64,000 bases of DNA, taken from positions 11,427,001 through 11,491,000 of the forward strand of contig NC_071335.1 in NCBI RefSeq assembly GCF_027744825.2, written 5' to 3'. The notes below the pieces were generated by a model. The model was not told the origin of the DNA and searched no databases. It worked only from the letters and a program-made list of their open reading frames with translations. Positions within the stretch are counted from its first letter, which is position 1. The number at the start of each line of letters is the position of its first letter. Shown piece by piece: positions 50,086 to 59,918 of this stretch. The stretch comes from Synchiropus splendidus. Taxonomy: Eukaryota; Chordata; Actinopteri; Syngnathiformes; Callionymidae. A program made the translations under genes and the position numbers.

Positions 50086-52070
50086 AAAAAAAAAAAGTGC
50101 TGGAATGAGTCCGCATTATTGAGAGAACCTGCTCTTATACTAACAAATGGCAAAGCAAGAAACCAATATTCCAAATATTTATCTGTTTTTCGCCTTCAGT
50201 TACTCGTCTTATCCATGTGGCAGAGGAACTGCTTGGCCAGCCCTCTTCGACCGGGGAATCCTTATGAGGTCCCACCTCAACCTTTACACGCTGAAGATGT
50301 CAGGGGCTTTACTCAGGCGCTGCTCACTTTCTCCCAAGGAAATGTCAACCACCTGCTTAGCAAAATATTGCGCGGCTATTTTTACTTCTGGTTTGTTATT
50401 TTGGTCCTGCTCTCATATGATGGTCAAGAGTCTACCTTCAATAGCTCAGATTTATGTTCATTCGAAAGATAAAAATAAGGGAAGAGAAAGTTCAAACTAT
50501 AAAAACTAATGTTTCTGTATGAAACATTTTAACAAGATTTTTTTCAAAGCTGGGTGCAAGGCGAATCGAGGGAAAGGATGTTGAGATTATCCCTCCATTC
50601 ACCTTTCACTGTAAGTCCCGATTTTGGTGAAAACAAAGTTCATTGCGCATTAAAATGGGAAAAAAAATAAAAAATAAACGAATAGAGGAGGACCGGTGTG
50701 TAGGGGTTTCAATGAAGAGTGTTTTTAGAGTCCTTTTAAATTCCACTTAGTTGAGGAACACCACAAATTAGAGTGCTGATCAACTGCTTTTTATCCTGAA
50801 ACACTATTGGTTTGAGGTATTGAGAGACACAAAGGGCGTCTTCACGGACACTACGAAATCAAACAATACAATTTAAGGGGTGAACCTACTTGGCCATGAG
50901 AGGTAGGTTGAGGTGTGGCGAATGAAGAAAGAAATGAAGGGTCTATTAAAAAGCCATCAAGTTAAGTGGTGTCATGAAGCTTGACAAACCTGAAATGGTT
51001 GTAAATACCCTGCGATGAACAGGCGGTGGTTTAAAAAACCATCGTTTTTCACCTGCAACACACACAATGTCGGACAACCTCCTTTTGCAACTGCTCAAAC
51101 TTGTTTTTAATCGAGTGTTGCCAAAGGATTTTCTCTCAAGTTTCATCACTTTTTCTTGACTTTATACCCCTTTTCTCTGGCTGTGTCTTCACTCTCTTTA
51201 ACATTCAAAACTCACTTGTCAGTTCTGAAGCACGCCTTGAGTATCAGGATTCAGTCGGTAAGCTCATCTCATTATCCCCCTAAGTGTGTGTGTGTGCCCC
51301 TTGTAAGAGTGTATAACTGACTGTGAGAGAGCAAGTGAGTGATGGGTGTGTAAACCCCCTCCCTCCCCATGCGCTGTTTGAAATAAAGCGACAGATAATC
51401 GCAGGGCTCTGGCGAAGCAAGCTCATCTGAGCGCCAATCGATACCAGTGCCATAGCTTCAAAGAACCCCTTCAAAGAGCGGAGAAATAGCCATATGCTCA
51501 GCGTGCTGCATGTGTGTGTGTGTGTTTGAGTTAGGAGGGAGTGTGTGGGGAGAGAAAGATAATAGCTGTAGTAAGAGAGGAGGCATGTGAGAACTGCCTT
51601 AGCGTCGAAAATATGGTGTCATATCTGACACGTGAAGTGGATGTGAGAAGGTAGAGCGATTCTAATTGGACAAAACCATTGTTTCGTTAGCTGACAATTT
51701 CTGCATATTATGGGCCTGTAATCTTTTATTTAGCAAACTGGCAGCAGATGTGGACTTTGTTGTGAAAACCAACTGGGACGGCCGTCTCACACACGCCAGA
51801 ACACGCAGACATTTCTGCTGTAATTCACAGTGAGAAGGGTGGGAAAGGAGTGGAGTAAGGCAGGAGAGAGGAGAGACTTGAAGACTTGTCGTGTTCTTGG
51901 TTTGTGAATGAAATTGCAACTTTTATCATCAATTCAGTTCACATGTGATCGGTCACATTTTCTTCGTTGGTATCGATCTTTCTTTGTTGAAAATATTAAA
52001 CGTCACTTAAATATACCTGTTGTATTTTTAAGTGTCGCCAACATCACCCACTTCATAATTAAATAAAATG
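50086..52070. other. Non-coding DNA, no gene recognised
   Basis: Unique DNA with an A-run at 50085-50097 and short TG tracts near 51285 and 51512. No coding exon is supported. Confidence 0.5.
51365..51475. promoter_or_regulatory. Candidate regulatory block, short
   Basis: CATGCGCTGTTTGAAATAAAGCG, ACAGATAATCGCAGGGC and GCGCCAATCGATACC occur between two TG tracts. The ATCGAT core and GATAATC are plausible factor sites. Inference only. Confidence 0.2.
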
Positions 52071-52072
52071 TA

Positions 52073-52388
52073 AGTAACCTCCAACTTATGACCAGGATCG
52101 GTTCGGAAAAACCGGTCGTAAGTCACATTGGACGCAAGTCGAATGGCATTCAAAATGGCCGACGCGAGGGTTATAGCTACTACTGTAGTGGTAGATGGCT
52201 GTGTGAGAGTGAGATGCTGGGATACTGTGCTGCCCTAACTGTCGTATGCGTTGCCGGGCTTCGACGTGCTGCGGTGCCAGACATTGAATAAAACAAGTTT
52301 AAATTTAAATTTAAATAAGCATCTGCTGGCCGTGGTCGTAAGTATGGGTGGACGCAAGTTGAGCAGGTCGTGAGTCAGATGTTACTTG
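52073..52388. mobile_element. Short inverted-repeat element (MITE), 316 bp, TA-flanked
   Basis: The left end is AGTAACCTCCAACTTATGACC. On the opposite strand the right end is CAAGTAACATCTGACTCACGACC. Both are bordered by TA (52071-52072 and 52389-52390). GGACGCAAGT occurs near both ends as a subterminal repeat. There is a tandem AAATTT run at 52299-52316. It has no coding capacity. TA target sites suggest the Tc1/mariner group, with lower certainty than for 41892-42613. Confidence 0.65.
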
Positions 52389-52390
52389 TA

Positions 52391-55300
52391 GTGGGTTTTC
52401 ATTCCAATTACCCCCTAAAAAACCCAATAGACTTTCATTTCCATGTACTATCATAAAATGTATTGTGATTCTGACAAGGTTGTTATACGTGGGTCAAATG
52501 TTGCTGCCATCTTGTGATGTCACTGGAGGGAACAAGATGGCAACACCAAGAAGTAGAATCTATATCAGTGGATTTTTCAACGTTTTCGAGGAAGAAGAGC
52601 AAGGACTTGTTTTTATTCGAACCACGGCCTTATGGAAATGAAGACAACATATAACGTGTTTGGGTAAACAGTGGGAATTGTTCAGTTTTATACTGGCGGG
52701 TATTGACGCCTGCTCTCTTTTCTCTGCTGTTTTTCCACTGCTTTAGATAGCATGGGTATCATCGCTTGCTGTTTATGTTCTAAAACCGTGGGCATTTGCT
52801 ATCCATTTCAAAACGTGTGAGGCAAACTTTCAGGGCAAAATAATCCTGCAAAGTAGCGAAATGGTGGTGTGGTGCCACTCGTCCCTCATTTTTTTAACTT
52901 GCGTCACCTATCTCTTATGACGCTCTTCATCTTTTGGTTAGAGGAACATGCTTCCATGCTCACTGGCACCAGTAGAACATCCAACTATCACGCAACGTTT
53001 CTCCTCTGATACTAAAGCTGAAAAGCTTTTTTTGCGTTTTTACGTTTTACATTAGAACTAGTGTTGCATACTGTGTATTTATGCATTGTTCCTGAGGCGT
53101 GACGGAGTCGCCTTACATTCTGGTATGTGCTCATTAAAACCAAATTTACGCTCTTGTTATTACTGCGTACAGGACCATCTGAAAAGTGATGATCTTGGGA
53201 CCAAAGCTTACTGCGTCACTATGGAGCCAGACTTAAGCATAGATAAAATATCATGCAGCTTCACGACAATGACGTTTACCGTACACCATACATGAACACA
53301 TTTCTGAACACTTTCTCACTCTGTACCTAGCTCACTTGCTTGAAGAATCATGAAGTCTTTTTAGCGCTATTGTTGCAAACTAATCCCGAGTTAAATAATA
53401 ACTCAACTACAGTAATTTTTCACTGCAGATGAATTGTCTTTTGAGCTATGGACTGCGAGGACGTCTTCAGGTTCTGAGATAAGTGGCGCCAATTAACGGC
53501 TCCATAAGATGCCGACTTGACAGGGTTAGCTTATTAGCAGCCTCTCCTACACAGATTGTATTGTACGAGAAATATCCGCTGTAAAACTGTGCTTTAACTT
53601 GAGTAGCTACAACCTGTCACTGATATTTGTGCCTCAGGATATATCAGGCTTCTTAACTGGACCATCTTCATTTCAGTTGCCGTCATGTCAGTTGCAATAC
53701 GTTTTCTAATTGTACAGCATCTGTTTTCTCCGTGATAAAGGAGGACTAAAGAGGTGTGACCAGGAGGTATGAACAATATAGGCCTGCCTTCTGGCAACAC
53801 CTGAGGAAATGAAGAGAAACAAAGAAGGGGAAATAGCAAACTTCCTGTCATAACTAGTGGATATGAAGCAAATTCAACACCATGCCAAACACAGATATAC
53901 AGTGTAAGGAGTGTGTGACATCCAGCTGATATCCTGTAGTATTTTAGCTAATAGTTTCTACTTCAAGACAGATAGATTGCCTTGAAAGTGTCTCTTATTT
54001 GTGGTATGTGGTTGTTCCAGAGCTCTGTAGCAAATGTCATGGGTAGAGAGCATCGCAATATCGTTCGATATGATGACATGACTTAATAATAATATGGGCT
54101 CCTAAGTTTCAGAGTCATTATTACACTTTATTTTGTATAAATACGCAAAGCTACTAATGTGCCGCAACACCTACGGACAGTAAAGTTCTCGGGGTTAAAT
54201 TGCAATGTGCATGAACAGCTTCTGTCAGTAAAAGTTTGGATCTAAATTGTGTAGTGTAATACTGTTTACAAGCATGCGTCTCTATGAGACCTCTGCTCAC
54301 GGACGCAGCCAAGACAACGTGTCAGGTTTTGGATAACTTGAATAACTAACATCCAACCAATTTCACTGCAGTTGATCATACTGCATCTACAGTTTCACAT
54401 GAAGGATGCTGAGGGATACAGAGGGTGTTTGTGTTTACTAATAACCAATGTGATTCACTTACCTCACACCTCCAGTGACATCATGTGCCTCTTCTGCGGT
54501 TTGATTGGTTTGGACCTTGCCATCTTGGTACTGATCACAGAGCTTCCAATTCCACTTTTTTTGTGTACAGTCGTGATAGAATGTGATCCAGGCCTGGTCA
54601 GCCTACCTCATGTTCGTAGCCTTCGAAAGTGAGCACAATAGTGTGTGCTCTCTGACTCGAGCTGAAAGCTTTCCGATCCACTGTGCTCACAACAAACTCA
54701 TTTTTGTGTGCAACATTTTCTTTGTATTTTCAGAGAGCCTGCTATGATCCGCACTCTTGCCATCACTTCTAATCTTGAGAATCTCTCCTGTGTCTCCACT
54801 GAGTTTTGTTTAAGTTGCTCCACTCCAATTGGGTCTTATTTCTTGCTGTTTTTAGGAACCATTTTGTTTCACTCATTGACCCAGTTTCTCCCACAGTCCC
54901 TCCATTGTCGTTTATGAAAAAGATGTGTGTGCGCTCTGTTTGCTATTGATCTCGTCGATGACGTACAGGCTTTTCATGGCAATCTTGTCTGGTGCTTTTG
55001 AGTCTCACTGTAATATACATGAAGATTTAAAGTTGTAAGTTGAGTGATTAAAAAAAAGGGGAAATAATAATTACATAAAATATAGAGTAATTACAAGGTG
55101 ACAATTTCATGTGCATCCAACCTATTGCTTTTTTTAAAACAGCCTCCGAAAACAAAATGAACAGTTGTGATGACGATAGGAAATGAAATGTATTGACTAT
55201 ATTCTCAGTAATATACACCAATGTCTAGCAAAATATTGACTGAATGGCTTTAAATGAATGCCGTACTGGTCGTAATTGTAGACAGCCTGTCAGCCAGAGT

Positions 55301-55612
55301 CACAGTTGCTGCACAAAAAAAACAATTTTTAAAAACGAATGCTGTGATATTATAATACAGCAATCATTTGTTTTAGAACAGTCTGTGACAGTTGCCATGG
55401 AGTGAATGCTGCGCCAACATCAGGTGGCATTGCCTTTGTTGATGTGGCGCACTGTTTTCCTGAATATTTTTTAAAGTGAAATTCTCTTCATTAAATAATA
55501 AAACATTGCGGTAGAAGACGTCTGTTCATTCAGCTGAAAAGTGAGAACGGTTTTGATTCGTCAGTGGAAAAAAAAAAAAAAAGTTTGCACAGTTGTCTGA
55601 TTGCGGTAGCAA

Positions 55613-55613
<1 letters not shown>
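52391..55613. other. Non-coding DNA, no gene recognised
   Basis: About 3.2 kb of unique, AT-leaning DNA with A-runs near 55050, 55314 and 55568-55582. No exon or repeat family is recognised. Confidence 0.5.

Positions 55614-55645
<32 letters not shown>
55614..55645. repeat. (TG)n microsatellite
   Basis: About sixteen uninterrupted TG units. Confidence 0.97.
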
Positions 55646-55646
<1 letters not shown>

Positions 55647-56625
55647 ATCAGCATGTCTAATTAGCGGAGACAAGCAGGTGTAAAACTGTAATTAATGACA
55701 CGGTGGTCTGCGGCCATTATCCCTGCATGAGCTCATCTTGGTGTTGAATTGCAAGCACATTTAAAGAATTATAGTTTCACAGGACGCCAACATGGCGACG
55801 TGACGTGGGCCGGCGAGACCAGGGAGCGTGCGCCAGTGTTCACGCGGCTGTTTGACCGCACGTTTAGCTCATTAATAGATCCGTTACTAATGAGTCACAG
55901 GCTGCTTTCCAGCAAGCTGAGCGCTCAGTGATGGCCTGGCCCTCCTCCAGAATACGGAACACCCACGTATTGACAGAGATTGAGCGTAGGTGTCGGTGTT
56001 TTCTCCAATTACCGTCCGATCCAATGTAACGTAACAAGATAGGAGGCTAATTACCGCCGCGCGCGTGTGAACGCCACACAGCAAAGTGACACACTTGCCA
56101 GTGCGGACCTGCGCGCAGATTGATGATGTCATCACAAATGACATTTCTCTCCCCTGTCGCGCGTCTTGTTCCGGGGATTGTTTCTGTCACTGCGTGACGG
56201 CCATAACTCACGTTCCCGACCGCTGCGCTAAACAACCATTATTGCATCATCAATAACGCCGTGTTATTTAGCAATTGCTGCTTTAGCCAAATTGATTAGC
56301 GCTCGAGGCGCGCGCTCGGCTTCGCCGACATGAGAATGATGTAAGATGTGCAAAACGCTGTCACGTATTGCTAGGTGCAACCACGGCATTCATTTGTGTT
56401 TAAGCCTAATCCGTCTCCTGTCTGCTCCCTGGGCCAAGACATATACGTGTCTTGCTCTCCTGCTCCGCCGCGCTCGCTCGCTCGCACTGTCTCCCCGTAA
56501 TTGGACAGAGTAATTGGGCCTAATGAATATGTCTACGGCCGGGTTCCTTCACTCTCCATTAAACACAACTGGATTAGATTTACTGTGCTTACTCTAACAT
56601 CTTAAAGACTCCATCAGTAGGCCGC
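55646..56625. promoter_or_regulatory. Strongest candidate conserved regulatory region (about 1 kb)
   Basis: A long repeat-free region, CpG-rich for this window, with very dense TAAT/ATTA cores. Examples are GTCTAATTAGCGG, CTGTAATTAATGACAC, CTCATTAATAGATCC, ACTAATGAGTCAC, CCAATTACCGTCC, GCTAATTACCGCC, AAATTGATTAGCGC, CGTAATTGGACAG, GAGTAATTGGGCC and CCTAATGAATATG. It also has TGATGATGTCATCA (CRE/AP-1-like) at about 56120-56133. It lies between two dinucleotide microsatellites. Such composition is typical of deeply conserved enhancers near developmental transcription factor genes. There is no open frame or splice pattern that argues for an exon. The regulatory role is inferred. Confidence 0.45.
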
Positions 56626-56635
56626 TCTTTCACTC

Positions 56636-56658
56636 ACTCACACACACACACACACACA
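56636..56658. repeat. (CA)n microsatellite
   Basis: About eleven units. Confidence 0.93.
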
Positions 56659-56756
56659 GATTGGCTTAGCTCAGTCGATCGAAGGGCTCTCGGTCAATGT
56701 CTCCATCGGGAGTGTAATCTATCTGCGCCTCGCTAATGAAACAGTACAATCACTCG

Positions 56757-56790
56757 GTGTGTGTGTGTTAGTGTGTGTGTGTGTGTGTTG
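56757..56790. repeat. (GT)n microsatellite with one interruption
   Basis: GT run broken by a TTAG unit near 56769. Confidence 0.92.
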
Positions 56791-57133
56791 GTGCTGCCCT
56801 TGTATCAACTTGTTACTTAATGTTAATTCTATTGACACCTAGAGCAACACTGTTGGTTCGTCGGTGTAGGTATATTTAAAACTTGAGTACAGGTAATACG
56901 ATGCTTTCTCACTCTCACTTCCTGAACATGGCTGTCGCGAGGGCGCTGACAAGATAACTTCATTAATAATGAGTGAATCCAGCTCTGCGTGTAATTACAC
57001 TGACACATTTACACAGGGTTGAGATTTCATCTCACCTTACTTTACTCTTGCCTTATTTTTCATGTGAAATTCCACTTCACCTTTTCATGCTATGTTTCTG
57101 TGACAGAAACAAAGAAAATAGTGGTGGGACTTG
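56791..57133. other. Non-coding DNA, no gene recognised
   Basis: Short unique spacer with ACTTCATTAATAATGAGTG near 56959. That resembles the regulatory block upstream and may be part of it. Confidence 0.4.
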
Positions 57134-57207
57134 TTAATTTAATTTAATTTAATTTAATTTTATTTAATTTTATTTAATTTTATTTTATTTAATTTTATTT
57201 TATTTAT
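57134..57207. repeat. (TTTAA/TTTTA)n pentanucleotide microsatellite
   Basis: Array shifting from TTTAA to TTTTA units. It sits 24 bp before copy B of the hairpin repeat. Confidence 0.95.
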
Positions 57208-57230
57208 CAGTTTGCTCTCCAGACAACAGG

Positions 57231-57716
57231 GAACCTTTGTAAGTGCAGGAGTTCCTGGTCCACTGATCACACTGATGCACAAGACACTTGGCAGCTAGGA
57301 TGATAACAACAACAACAAACATGGAGGAATCCCTGAACAAAAGCAAACAAAAGCATCTGTTTGCTTTTGTTCAGGGAGGTTTTTCACTACACAATGGCCA
57401 GGGTTTCCACTACTCTGAATGGACTTGAAATTCCTATAAATTTGAAATTCTTAAATAAAAATTTTCAAGACATGAAAAGAGCTTTAGTTGAATATAGACA
57501 ACATGGTGATTTATTGTGCTATTGTCAAACTGATGCAAACTAAACAATATTTTGTTGTTTAAATGTATGTATGGGTCCATCAGTAATATACCAAATTCAT
57601 TCAAATTGAAAAAGGTGGCTTCGTGTGGCATATATTCTTATACCATTAAACTGCGATGAGTTGAGTTTAATTCATCACAAATTCTCTAGATTATCTTTTT
57701 AATCGAATCCCTCTCC
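57231..57716 (+). repeat. Dispersed repeat, copy B (hairpin repeat family)
   Basis: Same family and orientation as 3446-3890. It contains about 55-60 extra bases (57440-57505) that are deleted in copy A. The first 190 bases are nearly identical between copies, while the later part differs more. It ends in TTTTTAATCGAATCCC, comparable to TTTTTTAATCAAATCCC in copy A. Probably a nonautonomous transposon, class uncertain (hAT-like right end). Confidence 0.85.
57330..57377. repeat. Perfect 20-bp inverted repeat with 8-nt loop (copy B)
   Basis: Arms 57330-57349 and 57358-57377 are exactly complementary, and all 48 bases equal those at 3545-3592. Confidence 0.95.
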
Positions 57717-59239
57717 TAAAAGAAAATCTTCAACCAAAAAATAAAGTTAGGGGCACCAGTCGATACGCCAGTGATATCATGGCTTATTATCCAACGTTGA
57801 CCGAATGAAAGTTTGTGGCACTAAAATGACTCCCCAGGCATCTTAATAAAAAAAGAAGACCTTTCGAATTCTCAATGTTATGTGAAGATTGAGCTGACTG
57901 ACTCCTTCTCTCTAAACTTCAGCAGATCAAGAGGTTGCTGTTTTCTGTTTCAGCTGATGCCAAAATATGTTTTTGTGTTAAACTGAAGAAGAACCCACAA
58001 TCACTAGGTCACCAAAGAAACGAATTGATTCTACTGTTATACGATTCAATATATCTTCCTGATCAAGTGCAGCAACAAGTTTGTGAAGCTAAATAGTTCA
58101 GCAGAATCCATTTTAATTTCATTTCATTTTAAATTATTTTTATTTTTTAAGTGTTGTTGGCAGGTGCAGGCATGTGGGTGTTCTCCCACACGTTGAGGCT
58201 GCCAAGCCAGAGAAGTACGAAATGAAAAAGCAGATTGTTTATTAACAGATCGGGGTGACTTACAGGCTCTTGTTTGCTGATTGTTCTAAACTGTTCTGTT
58301 GACAGCAAAATTACAATTTAGAAGCACGTTCTTTCAAGATCATGCACTGGATTGATTTCAAATGAGACAAAAAAGAAGTGAAATTTGAGGCGTGAAAGAA
58401 ATGTCTGAATGAAACACATGATGGCTGAAGTCACGTATATTGTAAAAAGAAAAAAAAAACCAAAATATCGGGGATAAACATTAGCGGGGGGGAAGGCAGG
58501 ACGTGGGGTGTATGTGTCACTGGCGCATCAGTGTGAATGCACTTTTAAAAAGCCCAGCCTGCGAAGATGACGCCACAGACTGAAATGCTGCACGTGCTCA
58601 CTTAGATCACCTTTTTCTTTCTTGTTTGTAACTGTGGCATTTTGACCTCTAAATGACCTTGAAGTTGAGGAACAGCGGAGGTCTGTGAGAAACAGCCTCA
58701 CCCTCTGTGATGTTCCAACTCATTTATATTCCACTTTCATAACATTTACTCCCAGATGCTGTGGCATCCTTGCGGCACCGTTTGGAAGGTATTTCGACTG
58801 CTCAGTGCCAATGGTGCCAGTATCAAAGATTTAAGGCGCAGGCTGCTTTTATCCCATGCGACTCCTGCAAGTGGTTTAAAGCTGCGCATCATGGCGTCAA
58901 GTCTTAGCTGGGAACAGTTCAAGTCTCTACTTGCCAAACTGTTGGTCAAATTATGGTCCTACTCTTTAGGTTTAAGAAGTCACCAAAAGAACAAGATTGC
59001 TGCTACAAACAGCTAACCCAAGGAGTTTTGTCTGGTGGGTGACAGATAGTATAAGATAGCAGAAGCACTGCCACCGCCCATGAAAAGAAGCCATGGAGGA
59101 GCTTTTATGCTACAGACGCTGTGTGAACACAAGAGGCCTGGGCTTGGACCCTGGACTTGGGTCTGCCAGTGGTGGATTTTCATGCGCTGCAGCGGTGTGA
59201 AATGTTGCCCGAGGCAGCTGGGTTCAAGAGGCAGGAGAT
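57717..59239. other. Non-coding DNA, no gene recognised
   Basis: Unique DNA, AT-rich at 58100-58150. No exon is supported. Confidence 0.5.
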
Positions 59240-59478
59240 GACAATTCACGGGGATTAAAGTTGAGGCCTCCTCCCCAGGCAGCTGCAGCTGGGAGGAGGC
59301 CCCCACAGGGCAGACACTCGCTTGACCTTGGAACTCATAGTACTTCCCCAGGAAGAGCTCGAGGAGGTTTCCGGGATGAACAAAGTCTAGGTATTTTGTT
59401 CTTTCTGCTGCCCCCGCGACACAACACCAGGCAGGCAGAAGGAAATGGTTGGATGAGTAGATGTGGATGGACGAATTC
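59240..59478 (+). mobile_element. Rex1-like LINE 3' end, degraded
   Basis: GGGAGGAGGCCCCCACAGGG, then CCAGGAAGAGCTCGAGGAGG, CTGCTGCCCCCGCGAC and a GGCAGAAGGAAATGG end matches, with indels, the terminal codons and tail of a CR1-group LINE (Rex1/Babar type) frequent in fish. In that family the last codons encode an LLPPRDP-like end before an ATGGATGG tail. The visible tail is GGTTGGATGAGTAGATGTGGATGG. The copy is 5'-truncated and frame-broken, so no protein is expected. Family name is from memory. Confidence 0.65.
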
Positions 59479-59858
59479 TTTGTCCTTTTACTGTCAAAAT
59501 GTATTACAAAGGAAATTCATGTGAGGTCTATGTACGACACGTTCTGTGCTACTCGGTTGGTTTTAAGATACTGTATGCAACAATAAAGAAAGTTTATGGA
59601 AATAACATTATTGTTCATTAACACATCTGGTTAGTGTTGAAAATGTTTATCATTTATCAGACTAAATCGCTTTGGTGGGGGAATGCTGTTGGTAGTAGTT
59701 CACTGAATTGACTTTTCTAAGTTAAGAGTCCCAGAAACAACGGATAAATGTGGTGTTTTCATGCTACTTTAGGTGACAGTTTGACAGGCTTAAAATTACA
59801 CACACACAGGCTCAACTACTTTAATACTGTATTATTTATTCAAAACCATGTGGAAGAG
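59479..59858. other. Non-coding spacer before the L1
   Basis: AT-rich unique DNA. It is the 3' flank of the L1, and its end near 59858 would hold one copy of the L1 target duplication. Confidence 0.5.
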
Positions 59859-59893
59859 AAAAAAATAAAAATAAAAATAAAATAAAATAAAAT
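59859..59893 (-). repeat. L1 3' tail, (ATTTT)n pentanucleotide in element sense
   Basis: Read on the element's strand, the 3' end is CACCATTTTATTTTATTTTA and further T-rich units, instead of a plain poly(A). It directly follows a roughly 25-bp 3' untranslated segment. Confidence 0.85.
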
Positions 59894-59912
59894 GGTGTCT
59901 GTGAGGGATACT

Positions 59913-59918
59913 TTTATT
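59913..59918 (-). terminator. Polyadenylation signal AATAAA of the L1
   Basis: On the minus strand AATAAA starts at the first base after the ORF2 stop codon (TGA at 59919-59921), about 20 bp before the simple-sequence tail. This is the expected placement for an L1 transcript with a very short 3' untranslated region. Confidence 0.7.

Noticed and set aside
54040..54100. CGCAATATCGTTCGATATG, resembling hAT 'gatatcg' sequence
   Set aside because: Too short, with no terminus or target duplication.
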